Shown one piece after another: positions 36,266 through 46,843 of a stretch of 64,000 bases of DNA (within the stretch, counting starts at the first letter, position 1; each line of letters opens with the position of its first letter). The position numbers were made by a program, and so were the translations under genes. The notes beneath the pieces were generated by a model that saw only the letters and a program-made list of their open reading frames with translations, was not told the origin of the DNA and did not search any database. The DNA is from a bacterium (lineage in GTDB: Bacteria > SZUA-79 > Acidulodesulfobacterales > Acidulodesulfobacteraceae): the NCBI GenBank assembly GCA_021809845.1, contig JAJZJW010000006.1, forward strand, positions 52,431 through 116,430, in the 5' to 3' direction.

Positions 36266-37855
36266 TTATACCTCCTTCATGATTTTTTCTTTAACAGACA
36301 TTAACAAATTTGCAGACTCATATACCAGATTAGCACTGCCCTTATACAATATATAGTGTTTAAAATTGTGCCCTATCCGGTCTATTAGAGGGAAACCGAC
36401 TTTTAAAATAGGCGCGCCTATTTTTTCAGCGGTATATCCGGCATTAGAGTTGGAAATTACAAGGTCTATACCATCGTCGTCACTTTTAATAAGTTCGCTA
36501 AATAAATCAATATCGCCTTCCGCTAAAATTTCAAATCTGTTTTTTAAATTTTCATAAGCTTTTGATGTTGTAACTCCTATTTTAATATTTGCTCCAACTT
36601 CACACAGCACTTCAGAAAACGAGTCTAATATGTCAATACCCTCTGCTATCGCGATATTTTTACCTAAAAAGTAAAAATGTGTATCTAAATATGCATCCAT
36701 TAATTGCCTTTTCTGCCTTTTATATCTTTCAGGAGTATTTTTTAAAGATATTTCTTCGAGAAATTTAAAAAATAAATCCGTATTTTTTAATCCGCTGACA
36801 TTGGAAAAATAATAAGTATTTAATCCGGTAATTTTTTTGACGGGTGCAATTAAACTTTTTAAACTGTTGCCTATAATTATATTTAAATTATTTAAACCCG
36901 CTTTTTTTAAATCTTCAATATCCGTCCCGCCCGATGTCGTCTGCAGATAGCCGTTTTCATCAAGATGTCCGTCCATTGATGTCCCTAAATCGGGTAGCAT
37001 AACAGGCGTTATACCAAAATCTTCTAATAACTCTCTAAGTTCTAAAAAATCCATAGCCGTAAAAGAAAACGGGCAAAACACATTGGCACGTATATTTTTA
37101 ATATCGTTAGCGCCGTTATTTTTATTTTTATCGTCACTTTTATAATCGCTTATATTCCTAATATTCCCGATGTTATTTTTATCAATTGTTTTACAACGCT
37201 TTTCCGCTTCAGCTATGCATGATAAACTATTTGCTCTGCTGTTCCCATTATCTTTATTTGACACTGTATTTTGCTCTTCGTTTTGTTCATTATTTTGCTC
37301 TTCGTTTTGTTCTTTGTATTTTATCTTTGCAATATTTGTATTGTTGCCCTCTTCCGCATCTGCAGTTTCTTCGGCATCATCTATGCAAAATGTTTGCAAC
37401 AATGAAAGAATGGCATTTTTATATCCCTCTTCAAAATTTCCGTCATAATCTGGAGTGCTGACATAAGCCACATTCAGTCCATCATACGATGCACTTTCTT
37501 TTAATTCTTTTTTTAACTCGTTAAAAGTCGCACAAATATCTTCGCCGTTTACCTCGCTTAAACCTGTAGATGTAACACCTATAAAAGCGGGATTAATTTT
37601 ATCGGCGATATTCTTAACCCCCGCTTTTAAATAGCTGCTTCCTCCTAAAATTGCTCCCAGTTCATTTAAGGCAGTCGTATAAACAGGTATATTTTCTCTA
37701 TAATGCTTTGTCAAAGTAACCTTGTCAAAACTGGCGCATCCCTGAGACCCGTGCATGAGAACAACCGCATTTTTAATACCGAGAAAAACAATAACCGCCC
37801 CGAGAGATGAACTTGTTTTTAACGGGTTTATCTCAATGTTTTTTAAATTTTCCAT
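36266..37855 (-). CDS. nifN: Nitrogenase FeMo-cofactor assembly protein NifN
   Basis: Beta subunit of the NifE2N2 scaffold on which NifB-co matures. 529 aa. The NifK-like start INPLKTSSSLGAVIVFLGIKNAVVLMHGSQGCASFDK, GVTSTGLSEVNGED and the late IGAPILKVGFPLIDRIGHN are conserved. Between about residues 160 and 260 lies a Gln/Asn/Glu-rich low-complexity insert, including (NEQNEEQN)-type repeats, absent from usual NifN. Whether this insert disturbs NifEN assembly is not known. nifE lies 52 bp upstream. Confidence 0.93.
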   Translation of the reverse strand: MENLKNIEINPLKTSSSLGAVIVFLGIKNAVVLMHGSQGCASFDKVTLTKHYRENIPVYTTALNELGAILGGSSYLKAGVKNIADKINPAFIGVTSTGLSEVNGEDICATFNELKKELKESASYDGLNVAYVSTPDYDGNFEEGYKNAILSLLQTFCIDDAEETADAEEGNNTNIAKIKYKEQNEEQNNEQNEEQNTVSNKDNGNSRANSLSCIAEAEKRCKTIDKNNIGNIRNISDYKSDDKNKNNGANDIKNIRANVFCPFSFTAMDFLELRELLEDFGITPVMLPDLGTSMDGHLDENGYLQTTSGGTDIEDLKKAGLNNLNIIIGNSLKSLIAPVKKITGLNTYYFSNVSGLKNTDLFFKFLEEISLKNTPERYKRQKRQLMDAYLDTHFYFLGKNIAIAEGIDILDSFSEVLCEVGANIKIGVTTSKAYENLKNRFEILAEGDIDLFSELIKSDDDGIDLVISNSNAGYTAEKIGAPILKVGFPLIDRIGHNFKHYILYKGSANLVYESANLLMSVKEKIMKEV

Positions 37856-37907
37856 AATATTTTTATTTATATTAAAATAAACCTAATTTATCTTAACTTT
37901 CTTAAGT

Positions 37908-39260
37908 TTAATTTGCTTTTCTGATAACTTCATAAACTGGACTGTTAAGCTCAAGATAAATCTGCCTTCCGAGATGAACTATTCCCTCATAAGACGTATA
38001 AGAATTGCTTCTCTCTTGATTAACGTCTAAGAACGGTATTAAAGATTTTATAGCCGTATATTGATTTCTTCCGCCTGCAAGCAAAATATCGGCTTGCTCC
38101 TCTTTTATCATTTTTATCAGATTAACAGGGTTTCCGTTATCCAACATTATAATATTTCCGTTTGAATCAAATTCCTTGATTCTGTTTTTATCTTCTTCCG
38201 TACTTTTTTTAACCCCTGTCGCTATAACTTTCATTCCAAGGTCGTTTAATGCGGAAATTAGAGACCAGCTTTTAACCCCGCCTGTGTATAAAAGAACTCT
38301 TTTGCCGGTTAAAAATTTTTTATACGGTTCAATCCCTTTCTGTATTGTTCTAGTCTTTGATTCAATATTTTTTTTAACCTTTGCTATCAGTTTAGCATCT
38401 TTAAAACTTTCTGCTATGTGCAGCATTGCATTATTCGTCGAAGATAATCCAAAAAATGATTCTTCTATAAAAGGTATTCCATATTTTTCTTCCATTTTTC
38501 TTGCTAAATATACTAAAGCTTTAGAGCATACAACGACATTTAACCCCGCTTTATGCGAATACATTATTTCTTCCATAGTTGCGTTGCCTGTTATATTTGA
38601 AAGTAAATTAATGCCGTTGTCGCTAAGAGCTTTTTTAATTAAAAACAATTCGCCTTTTATGTTGTACTCGCCTATTAAGTTAATATTATAATCTGTTAAA
38701 ATATCAATATTTGGTTCTTTTTTCCCTATAACATATTCAAAAAGCGCATCTCCGGCAATTTTATTTCCAAGATTTTTGCCGCCCGAAAATCCCTGACTTT
38801 GCACAGGAATCACCGGAATATTAAGTTTTGCAGTCAATTCTCTTGCTGCGCCTCCTATATCTTCCCCTGTCAATGCAGGCACGCAGGTATTATAGATAAA
38901 AACACCCTTTGGCTTAAACTTGTTTGCCGCATAAATGATTCCTTTTTTTAATTTCTCTTCGGAACCGAAAATTAAGTCATTTTCATTAATTGAGGAAGTC
39001 ATTCCATACATATAAAATGTTTCATTGCCCTTTGATTCCGATGTTCTTTGATTATAACTGTTGCCGAGGCAATTAATCGGTCCATGAACAACATGAAGGG
39101 CATCACGTATCGGACTAAGTACAATATACGCGCCGTCAAGAGCGCATCCTCCGGTTGAAGAACCGGGAACAGCCGTTTTACATGCTTTTTTTTCTTTCTT
39201 TTGTATATTGTGTTTGCATGTCGGCTCATCAAACAACTCTTCTTTAACCCTAAGCTGCAT
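37908..39260 (-). CDS. nifE: Nitrogenase FeMo-cofactor assembly protein NifE
   Basis: Alpha subunit of the NifEN scaffold (450 aa). NifE pattern GSSTGGCALDGAYIVLSPI, HGPINCLGNSYNQR and IYNTCVPALTGEDI supplies the cluster cysteines; the HCYRSMNYI motif of NifD is replaced by VVCSKALVYLARKMEEKYGIP, separating it from NifD. It has a DE-loop VGG-type middle and ends AGLLAGGRNQYTAIK-like (ILLAGGRNQYTAIKSLIPFLD). nifK ends 67 bp upstream. Confidence 0.94.
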   Translation of the reverse strand: MQLRVKEELFDEPTCKHNIQKKEKKACKTAVPGSSTGGCALDGAYIVLSPIRDALHVVHGPINCLGNSYNQRTSESKGNETFYMYGMTSSINENDLIFGSEEKLKKGIIYAANKFKPKGVFIYNTCVPALTGEDIGGAARELTAKLNIPVIPVQSQGFSGGKNLGNKIAGDALFEYVIGKKEPNIDILTDYNINLIGEYNIKGELFLIKKALSDNGINLLSNITGNATMEEIMYSHKAGLNVVVCSKALVYLARKMEEKYGIPFIEESFFGLSSTNNAMLHIAESFKDAKLIAKVKKNIESKTRTIQKGIEPYKKFLTGKRVLLYTGGVKSWSLISALNDLGMKVIATGVKKSTEEDKNRIKEFDSNGNIIMLDNGNPVNLIKMIKEEQADILLAGGRNQYTAIKSLIPFLDVNQERSNSYTSYEGIVHLGRQIYLELNSPVYEVIRKAN

Positions 39261-39327
39261 TTTAATCGCCTCCTTTTTAAAATTTTATTCTGTATGCACG
39301 TGTGCATTAATTTAATTTTTAAAATTT

Positions 39328-40755
39328 TTATCTTAAAAGCTCAAAATGAGCATCATCACATGTATCATCTACTATATCAATGAATTTGTTGACGATCCAT
39401 GTCGTTAAATTAATTACCCCTGAATAGGCGTAAAAAGGATAACGATGAATATTGACCCTGTCAAAAATAGGGTATCCCAATCTGATATGAGGAACGCCGG
39501 CTTCTTTTGCTACAAATTTTCCATGGCTTGGCCCTATAAGCATATCCACAGGTCCTGTCATTACAAGAGAGTGCAGGTGCCACAGATCTTTGTCTATATA
39601 AACTTCTCCTTCATCGCATCCGTATTCTTCCAGTAATGCTTCAACATCGTTTTTGAATTCTTCATTACCGTTAGAACATAACACATATTTAGGAATACCG
39701 CCCATTTCCAGCAAATAACTTGTCAGTCCCATTAATATATCCGGGTCGCCGAATATTGCAAATTTTTTGCCGTGAATATACTGCTGCGCATCTGTCATTG
39801 AGTCAACTGCTCTGCCTCTTTCATCCTCAATTTCTTTTGGAATTTCTTTTCCGGTAAGTTCAGAAACGCTCATCAGAAATTCGTCTGTGAATTTTATCCC
39901 AACCGGACTTTTAACGGCTTTTGCTTCCTGTTTGAATTTATCTGCCAATAAAGCGAGCGTCTTTTTAGTGCTAAATTTCTGAAGCGCAATAGTCGCTTTG
40001 TTATTAACACAATTTTTGGTATCTTCCAAAGTCGTAGCACCAGCATTGTAAAGCTTATACTCGCCGTTCAGAGGAGAATCTAAGGTGTTAGAGTAATCCG
40101 CAATAACAAGGTAAGGTACCTTCATGATTGTTAAAAGTCTTTTTATTTCATTAATATTGCCGGTAGTCGTATCAAAACCGGGTATTATATTTATAGTATC
40201 CGAAACAGCTTCGCTTTTAACACCTAACGTCTCTATAATTGCAGCAAGCATATTATCATAGCCGTCTATATGAGAACCAACAAAGCTTGGGGTATTCGCA
40301 TAAGGTGCAGGTACATCTTCAGGCAGAAATCCCTTTGCTCTGGCATTATTTACTATCGCTCCCAAATCATCGCCTATTACCTCAGTCATACAGGTTGTGG
40401 ATATTGCAAACATTTTGGGTTTATATAGATTCAGACAATTTTTAAAACCTTCGAACCCGTTTGCCTGTCCTCCAAAAACTGCACCGTCTTCAGTAAGAGA
40501 AGTAGATACTGCCGCTATAGGCTCTCTGAAATGCCTTGATAAATTATTTCTGTAATAAGCAACACAGCCGTGTGAACCGTGGACAAATGGCATAGTCCCT
40601 TCAAATCCAGCGGAACAAAGAACGGCTCCTAGCGGCTGGCAAGCCCTTTCAGGATTAATTACAATAGATTTTCTTTTAAAATTTAATTCTTTATATTCTT
40701 CAGTTTTCATCCAGTCCTTAGTTTGCCGGACTTCTTCTTTTGTCATCTTAGCCAT
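39328..40755 (-). CDS. nifK: Molybdenum-iron nitrogenase beta chain
   Basis: 475-aa beta subunit of dinitrogenase. P-cluster cysteines Cys39 (ACQPLGA), Cys64 (SHGCVAYYR) and Cys122 (TTCMTEVIGDD) align with Av Cys70/95/153. The N-terminal extension of about 50 aa found in Azotobacter-type NifK is absent. The ribosome site is AGGAGGC. It is separated from nifD by 333 bp, unusually far for two subunits of one protein. Confidence 0.96.
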   Translation of the reverse strand: MAKMTKEEVRQTKDWMKTEEYKELNFKRKSIVINPERACQPLGAVLCSAGFEGTMPFVHGSHGCVAYYRNNLSRHFREPIAAVSTSLTEDGAVFGGQANGFEGFKNCLNLYKPKMFAISTTCMTEVIGDDLGAIVNNARAKGFLPEDVPAPYANTPSFVGSHIDGYDNMLAAIIETLGVKSEAVSDTINIIPGFDTTTGNINEIKRLLTIMKVPYLVIADYSNTLDSPLNGEYKLYNAGATTLEDTKNCVNNKATIALQKFSTKKTLALLADKFKQEAKAVKSPVGIKFTDEFLMSVSELTGKEIPKEIEDERGRAVDSMTDAQQYIHGKKFAIFGDPDILMGLTSYLLEMGGIPKYVLCSNGNEEFKNDVEALLEEYGCDEGEVYIDKDLWHLHSLVMTGPVDMLIGPSHGKFVAKEAGVPHIRLGYPIFDRVNIHRYPFYAYSGVINLTTWIVNKFIDIVDDTCDDAHFELLR

Positions 40756-41088
40756 TTGAATAGCCTCCTCAAATTTTATTTGTATTTAAAAATAATAATA
40801 ATGCCGGTATTAACGCCGCAGATAATACACAACTTATATATAACTTATTATAATTATAATTACTTATCATTATTTACTTAATAATTATTTATTACAACTG
40901 CAATATGTTTCTCAAAATTTGCAAACCGAGATGCTGTTTAACCTTATTAAATCTATTAACCTCAATAATATGCCGGTGCCTGGCCTTTTTATACTTATGC
41001 TATTAACCCTATTAATCCTTGATTTAATATCAATTAAATTAAATATTAAGTTAACATGTAATCATCATTATTTATTTATATTATTGAT
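40756..41088. other. 333-bp spacer between nifD and nifK
   Basis: AT-rich gap between two subunit genes of a single enzyme. On the minus strand it holds a GC-rich island GGCCAGGCACCGGC (about 40971-40986), which is not a perfect palindrome. I found no ORF with recognisable content on the minus strand; the plus-strand ORF overlaps nifD and is judged a shadow. Confidence 0.4.
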
Positions 41089-42525
41089 TTATTTTTTCCA
41101 TGACGGCTTTACAAATTTCCATGACGGGCTGTTAATTGCAAGGTCCATATCTTTTGCAAATATTTCAAAACCGTCATATCCATGATAAGGACCGGAATAA
41201 TCCCATGAATGCATCTGTCTGAAAGGTATGCCCATTTTCTGAAAAACATATTTTTCTTTTATACCAGATGCAACTAAATCCGGTTTCAATCTGTGCGCAA
41301 GTTCGATAAACTCGTGTTCGTTTAAATCGTCTGCTATAATAGCCCCGTCTTCTAATTCGTTAGTAGTTCTTTCGTAATCATCGCTATGAGCAAACTCGTA
41401 AGCAGAGCTGACAACCTGCATTCCCAAGTCTTCATATGCCCCCACTATATGCCTCGGTCTAAGCCCTCCCACAAGTATCATAACTTTTTTACCTTCTAAT
41501 CTAGGTCTGTATTTGTCTATGACCGCCTGCATCTTTGGTTCGTACTTTTTAATAACTTTTTCCGACTGCTCCTGTATATGTTCGTCAAATAAGGCAGCTA
41601 TTTTCCTGATGCTTTCTTTTATTTTCGTGGGACCGAAGAAATTGTATTCAATCCATGGAATCCCGTATTTTTCATTATAGTAATTTGAAATATAATTCAT
41701 CGAACGATAACAATGAAGAAGTATATAATTAACTTCATGCGTAATTTTCATCTCTTCGATTGAGCCGTCCCCGCTCCAGTGGGCAATCACATTCAAACCC
41801 ATTTCGGAAATAACCTTCATTGAAGCCCAGACATCTCCGCCTATATTGTAATCGCCTAAAATTGCAACATCATACTTAGTTTTTTTACTGTCATCCAATT
41901 TGCCGGTACCGACAACATAATCTCTTATCGAATCGTTAGCGATATGATGTCCTAAAGATTGACTGACGCCTCTGAAACCCTCGCATCTTACGGGAATTAC
42001 GGCTGTATTTAAGTCAGCGGATGCCTTTTTAGCTACAGCCTCAATATCGTCACCTATAAGACCTATGGGGCATTCCGATTCCACAACAAATCCTTTGGTA
42101 GTTGGGAAAAGCCCTTTTAATTCGTGTATTGCCTGTTCCAATTTTTTATCGCCGCCAAAAACAATATCGCGCTCCCTAAAATCGGTAGTAAACTGAAAAG
42201 GCACAAAATTTTCCACGCCAAGGACTCCATTAGCTAAATTCCTTCGTGTTGACCAGCTGTAATGTCCGCATCCTATGGGACCGTGACTAATGTTAATAAC
42301 GTCTTTTACGGCACCCCACACAACACCTTTAGAACCGGCATACGCACAGCCTCTCGGAGTCATAACGCCCGGCAGAGATTTCAAATTAGATTTAGCTATG
42401 CAAGACCCGCAGGCATCTTTTTTATTGACGCCTATATGTTCTTGTCTGTTTTTTCTTGGTTTTTCGGGATAGATGCTCAGCACATCTTCAACTATCTCTT
42501 CGTTTTCTTTAATATTAATGGCCAT
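41089..42525 (-). CDS. nifD: Molybdenum-iron nitrogenase alpha chain
   Basis: 478-aa alpha subunit. All cofactor and P-cluster ligands are in place: Cys60, Cys86 and Cys152 for the P-cluster; Cys272 (HCYRSMNYI) and His439 ([12 protein letters not shown]) for FeMo-co; Gln189 and His193 ([11 protein letters not shown]) in the active-site pocket. The match to Azotobacter-type NifD is close, without the 50-aa insertion of Clostridium-type. The Mo-type is thus clear, not VnfD or AnfD. It is fully functional by residue inspection. Confidence 0.97.
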   Translation of the reverse strand: MAINIKENEEIVEDVLSIYPEKPRKNRQEHIGVNKKDACGSCIAKSNLKSLPGVMTPRGCAYAGSKGVVWGAVKDVINISHGPIGCGHYSWSTRRNLANGVLGVENFVPFQFTTDFRERDIVFGGDKKLEQAIHELKGLFPTTKGFVVESECPIGLIGDDIEAVAKKASADLNTAVIPVRCEGFRGVSQSLGHHIANDSIRDYVVGTGKLDDSKKTKYDVAILGDYNIGGDVWASMKVISEMGLNVIAHWSGDGSIEEMKITHEVNYILLHCYRSMNYISNYYNEKYGIPWIEYNFFGPTKIKESIRKIAALFDEHIQEQSEKVIKKYEPKMQAVIDKYRPRLEGKKVMILVGGLRPRHIVGAYEDLGMQVVSSAYEFAHSDDYERTTNELEDGAIIADDLNEHEFIELAHRLKPDLVASGIKEKYVFQKMGIPFRQMHSWDYSGPYHGYDGFEIFAKDMDLAINSPSWKFVKPSWKK

Positions 42526-42845
42526 TTTAATTCCTCCATAGATTTATGCTTAATTTATGCTTTTATACACAATTAAAGTTAACTAAATTAACATCGCACC
42601 ATTTAAGATTTCTTGTTTTTCATGTTTTTCATACCTTTCATACCTTTCATACCTTTCATATTTTGCGCATTTTTCATACTTTTCATGCTTTCGGTTTATA
42701 TTTTGCTCTCAGACTATATTTATTTATAGTTTATACAGGTTTACGTTTCTTACCCTTCATGCTTTCGGTTTATATTTTGCTGTTAGACTGCTGTTAGACT
42801 AAATTTATTTATAGTTTACGCAGGTTATGTATTTATATAATTTAA
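42526..42845. repeat. Duplicated spacer between the nif ferredoxin and nifD
   Basis: Two copies of a 60-74 bp segment beginning TTCATGCTTTCGGTTTATA, at 42682-42741 and 42756-42827; the second has an additional internal doubling of GCTGTTAGACT. The 9-mer CTTTCATAC is tandemly repeated four times at 42626-42661. The overlapping plus-strand ORFs are products of the repeats. Confidence 0.65.
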
Positions 42846-43154
42846 TTAAACAGTTTGCTGTTTTTGCAGCGGCTCAAATTTATGCAGATGCATCGTCTTG
42901 TTCTTCGGACAAACCTTTTCGCATGACATATCTCCGAGACAATCATCCATATTTTCAATTCTAACCACCATCTTGTCGCCTTCATCTTCAAAAACGTAAA
43001 CTCCTCCTGGGCATACTTTGATGCATCTGCCGCATGAAATGCAGCTTTCCTGGTCAAAAGCTACTAAAAAATGCGGTACCCATTTTGAACCTGATTTTCT
43101 CGGAGCTACAATATATTCTTCAATATTTCCGCTAAAACCGTCCATAATACTCAT
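42846..43154 (-). CDS. nif-associated ferredoxin (FdxB-like, ferredoxin III type)
   Basis: 102-aa ferredoxin of the nif-specific ferredoxin III kind. The first cluster motif CISCGRCIKVCP (Cys38, 41, 44, 48) is complete. The second has only CLGDMSCEKVCPKN (Cys72, 78, 82), so it has three rather than four cysteines. SGSKWVPHFLVAFDQESCI is the family start. It may donate electrons to NifH or serve NifB/NifEN reactions. It is on the same strand as nifD, 320 bp upstream. Confidence 0.8.
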   Translation of the reverse strand: MSIMDGFSGNIEEYIVAPRKSGSKWVPHFLVAFDQESCISCGRCIKVCPGGVYVFEDEGDKMVVRIENMDDCLGDMSCEKVCPKNKTMHLHKFEPLQKQQTV

Positions 43155-43458
43155 AAAAATTCTCTCCTGTTTTTTTAATTTTTTTTAATTTTTATATATT
43201 TATTTTATTTATATTTACCTATTTTATATTTATATAGCAATTTTCTATTTGTTTATTCTATCTTTATACATCTTTATATGTCTTTATTTATATGTATCTA
43301 TTTTTTGTTATTAAAATAGCTAACTAGCTACTATTTAACTTAACGAGCTAATTATTTAACTTATTAACTTAACTATTTAACTTATTTTCTAATTAGTTAA
43401 CTTATTAACTTAACTATTTAACTTAACCAGCTAACTATTTAACAATTTCACAATTTAA
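43155..43458. repeat. TTAACTTAACTATTTAA-type tandem repeats in a nif spacer
   Basis: The 304-bp gap between the methyltransferase and ferredoxin genes contains at least two copies of TTATTAACTTAACTATTTAACTTA (43357 and 43398 area) and degenerate further copies down to 43452. It has no ORF. Possible role as spacing or an mRNA feature is unknown. Confidence 0.55.
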
Positions 43459-44322
43459 CTATTTAACTATCCGTATTTTTAAATCAAGTCCGTCGCTCGT
43501 TATTTCGGCGAATTTTGACAGATTTGATTTAGACAGACAATATTTATATTCTGCTAAATCAGGCGAACAATTTAATTTATTTCTTAATGACCTAACTTTT
43601 TGCGGCTGCATATCTTTTGTAAGAATCAAAAACTCATCTTCAGGTATATCTTTCCTAAATTCGAATATTAATATCTCTCCGCGGCTGTTCAATATCCTAT
43701 GCATTTCTTCAAGAGATTCGGCTTTTCTTTCCAAACATTTAAATGTTCCTTTCAAAATAATAACGTCAAAATAATTATCGCTAAAAGGCAGACATTCGCT
43801 GTTGGCAATTAAATACTGCAGCTTTTGATGAAAATAACCGTCGTTTAAATCATAGGCATTAATAACATTCAGACTGCCTGCAGCCGCCATTTGTTCTGCA
43901 GCCCTTACGCCATACATATTATTTTTAATTTTATGTTCATAATGAACATTGTAGTTATTTATAAACCCCGCGCCCGCAGCCTGCATATTTCTTTTGCTAA
44001 AATTTGAATTTGCTTCATCCATGAGCTTAGCAGAACTTTTTAAAGCGTGACTAATCATAATCTCAGAAATATCAACGCCCACAATATTAGCATCGGGAAG
44101 AACTTCGCTAAACCTTCGTGCAATATAACCGGGACCGCAGCCAAGATCGAGAACCGAATCAGGTGTAAATGGAATGCTGTTCAAAATTTTATTTACAAAT
44201 GGTTTATAATCATTTTCCATTTTTACTTTAGTGTCGGAAGTTGCTATATATAATTCTTCATCCTGTGAAAAGTTTAAACTTTTCTGCAGTTTACACCCCT
44301 GAACAGCATTTTTTGTTATCAT
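43459..44322 (-). CDS. SAM-dependent methyltransferase in the nif cluster
   Basis: 287-aa class I methyltransferase. Motif I VLDLGCGPGYIARRFSE and GVDISEIMISHAL, then an internal Asn/Met-rich insert of about 60 residues, and motifs IV-V YFDVIILKGTFKCL and EMHRILNSRGEILIFEF. The substrate cannot be predicted. It overlaps nifB by 32 bp and is therefore translationally linked to the enzyme that makes NifB-co. That suggests a role in cofactor chemistry, its repair or tuning, but I know of no proven nif role for such a protein. It could be a quinone-like or small-molecule methyltransferase instead. Confidence 0.8.
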   Translation of the reverse strand: MITKNAVQGCKLQKSLNFSQDEELYIATSDTKVKMENDYKPFVNKILNSIPFTPDSVLDLGCGPGYIARRFSEVLPDANIVGVDISEIMISHALKSSAKLMDEANSNFSKRNMQAAGAGFINNYNVHYEHKIKNNMYGVRAAEQMAAAGSLNVINAYDLNDGYFHQKLQYLIANSECLPFSDNYFDVIILKGTFKCLERKAESLEEMHRILNSRGEILIFEFRKDIPEDEFLILTKDMQPQKVRSLRNKLNCSPDLAEYKYCLSKSNLSKFAEITSDGLDLKIRIVK

Positions 44323-45256
44323 GATATTTCTCCTTATTATTATTCAACTTGCTGCTTATATCGTTTCCGAGCAGACCCGCGGCATCAGACCTGCATTGCC
44401 GGCAATGCTTCATAATGTTAATTCCTGTAATGCCGCTTGTTACATCAACTATATCTTGCCTTGTGGCAGCCGAAACGCCAATTTTTTGAAAAAATGATTT
44501 CTCTGCCGGTATCATAGGCATTACATTAAAAAGATATACACCCATTTTTTTAATGCTTTGCGACATTTCTTTTATATGTTGAGCGTTAATTCCGGGTATT
44601 AATACTGAATTTATTTTAACGATAAGTCCTTTTGAAACAGCCGTTCTTATGCCTTCCAACTGTTTTTCCAGCAACAGTTCTGCCGCTTCATTACCTTTAT
44701 AGCAAATACCTTTATAATTAACAAATCGATAAATTTTAGAAGCAATAGCCACATCTGTTGCATTTAATGTTACCGTAATAAATTTTATATCTGCGTCTTT
44801 GAGATTGCTTATATTTTCTTTTAAATTAAGACCGTTTGTGCTCATGCAAAATATTAATTCAGGAAACTCTTTTCTTACTAATTCAAATGTCTTAAGGGTG
44901 TTCTCCGGTTCTGCAAGGCTGTCTCCCGGACCTGCCACTGCAACAACGCTTATTTCATTATAAAGAGATTTTACCTCATATATCCTCTCCACCGCTTCTT
45001 CAGGAGCTAAAAGCCTGCTTGTGACCCCCGGTCTTGATTCATTTGGGCAATCATAATCTCTATGACAATAATTGCACGAAATATTGCAGCTTTTGGCAAC
45101 AGGCAAATGTATTCTGCCGTAAGCTCTTGATGCTTCTGCGCTAAAACACGGATGCCTTTTAATGTCATCGCTTTTATTATAATCTAAGGCATTGCTATTC
45201 CCATCTTTTTTTATATTACATATATTGTTAATAGTTTTATTGTTGTCTGTTTTCAT
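44291..45256 (-). CDS. nifB: FeMo-cofactor biosynthesis radical SAM enzyme NifB
   Basis: Radical SAM enzyme that fuses two [4Fe-4S] units with an inserted carbide to give NifB-co. The SAM cluster motif CNISCNYC is preceded by EASRAYGRIHLPVAKS and followed by RDYDCPNESRPGVTSRLL, both NifB signatures. The late MKHCRQCRSDAAGLLGND carries the additional cluster cysteines. 321 aa and no C-terminal NifX domain, so this is the short archaeal/anaerobe-type NifB. nifH lies 92 bp upstream; the methyltransferase overlaps its end. Confidence 0.95.
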   Translation of the reverse strand: MKTDNNKTINNICNIKKDGNSNALDYNKSDDIKRHPCFSAEASRAYGRIHLPVAKSCNISCNYCHRDYDCPNESRPGVTSRLLAPEEAVERIYEVKSLYNEISVVAVAGPGDSLAEPENTLKTFELVRKEFPELIFCMSTNGLNLKENISNLKDADIKFITVTLNATDVAIASKIYRFVNYKGICYKGNEAAELLLEKQLEGIRTAVSKGLIVKINSVLIPGINAQHIKEMSQSIKKMGVYLFNVMPMIPAEKSFFQKIGVSAATRQDIVDVTSGITGINIMKHCRQCRSDAAGLLGNDISSKLNNNKEKYHDNKKCCSGV

Positions 45257-45348
45257 GATAATTTGCCTTTTTTAAATAATTCTGCCGTTTTATTGTCATG
45301 ACAGGTAAAATACTAAACCGATAAAATAATAAAAAATAATTAAACAAT

Positions 45349-46245
<897 letters not shown>

Positions 46246-46366
46246 TTAGTTTTTTAATTTTTGACCATGCGTTATGTGTTATAAATGTGTTAAATAATAA
46301 ATACAAATAAATTTTAAAAAATATTTAATGTTCTTGTATTCTATTTATTATTGTTATTTATTATGA

Positions 46367-46383
46367 TGCATAAACTATGCCAA
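46367..46383 (-). promoter_or_regulatory. Sigma-54 type promoter for nifH
   Basis: On the minus strand TTGGCATAGTTTATGCA presents GG and GC exactly 10 bp apart (the -24/-12 architecture, TGGCA-N7-TGCA). It lies about 146 bp upstream of the nifH ATG, giving a leader of roughly 135 nt. No convincing TGT-N10-ACA NifA site was found. Confidence 0.65.
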
Positions 46384-46657
46384 ATAAAATAATAATCATA
46401 AATTAGAAAATCATTACTTATATAATTTACTTTGTTAGCTTTGTTTGTTAAGAGAAATGGAAAGAGAAGAGAAAAAGGAGGTGAATGGAATAAAAAAATA
46501 AATACAAAGCATAAAATGTATTGTTATTATTACAAAATTAACAAATAATATGCCTATTTTTTGTGCATAATTTTTTTTAATGATTAATTTTATATCAATA
46601 TATAATTTATAATTTATTATAAAAGAAAGGAAAGATATTTAACCTAGATATATGCGC

Positions 46658-46673
46658 TGGCATATTTTATGCT
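46658..46673 (+). promoter_or_regulatory. Sigma-54 type promoter for nifV
   Basis: TGGCATATTTTATGCT has GG-N10-GC spacing, divergent from the nifH promoter 275 bp away. The 44-bp tandem duplication and the nifV ATG at 46844 follow. The match is at the level of consensus only; the similarity to the nifH site (both TGGCAT...TATGC) supports both. Confidence 0.6.
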
Positions 46674-46703
46674 ATGTTTTTATGCTATATATGCTATATT
46701 TTA

Positions 46704-46791
46704 TGCTGTTTATTATATTATAACTGTTACATAATATCCTAAAGCATTGCTGTTTATTATAATTATAAATGTTATATAATATCCTAAAGCA
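46704..46791. repeat. 44-bp tandem duplication in the nifV leader
   Basis: Units at 46704-46747 and 46748-46791 begin TGCTGTTTATTATA and end TAATATCCTAAAGCAT, differing at a few positions. It lies between the sigma-54 type promoter and nifV, so it lengthens the leader. Confidence 0.75.
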
Positions 46792-46843
46792 TATATATAC
46801 ATATTATATTACAATACATCATAATTTTATTGCACAAAATTAT

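Noticed and set aside
40919..41185. Plus-strand 88-aa hydrophobic ORF between nifK and nifD
   Set aside because: It overlaps the nifD 3' end, has AT-driven Leu/Ile-rich content and no ribosome site.
42546..42797. Plus-strand ORF rich in Phe/His between nifD and the nif ferredoxin gene
   Set aside because: It is composed of the TTTCATAC and duplicated repeat units and overlaps no recognisable family.
46769..46843. N-terminal extension of NifV
   Set aside because: These 25 codons lie in the duplicated leader; the NifV family begins near MKKLKHKKYDNFLINDT.
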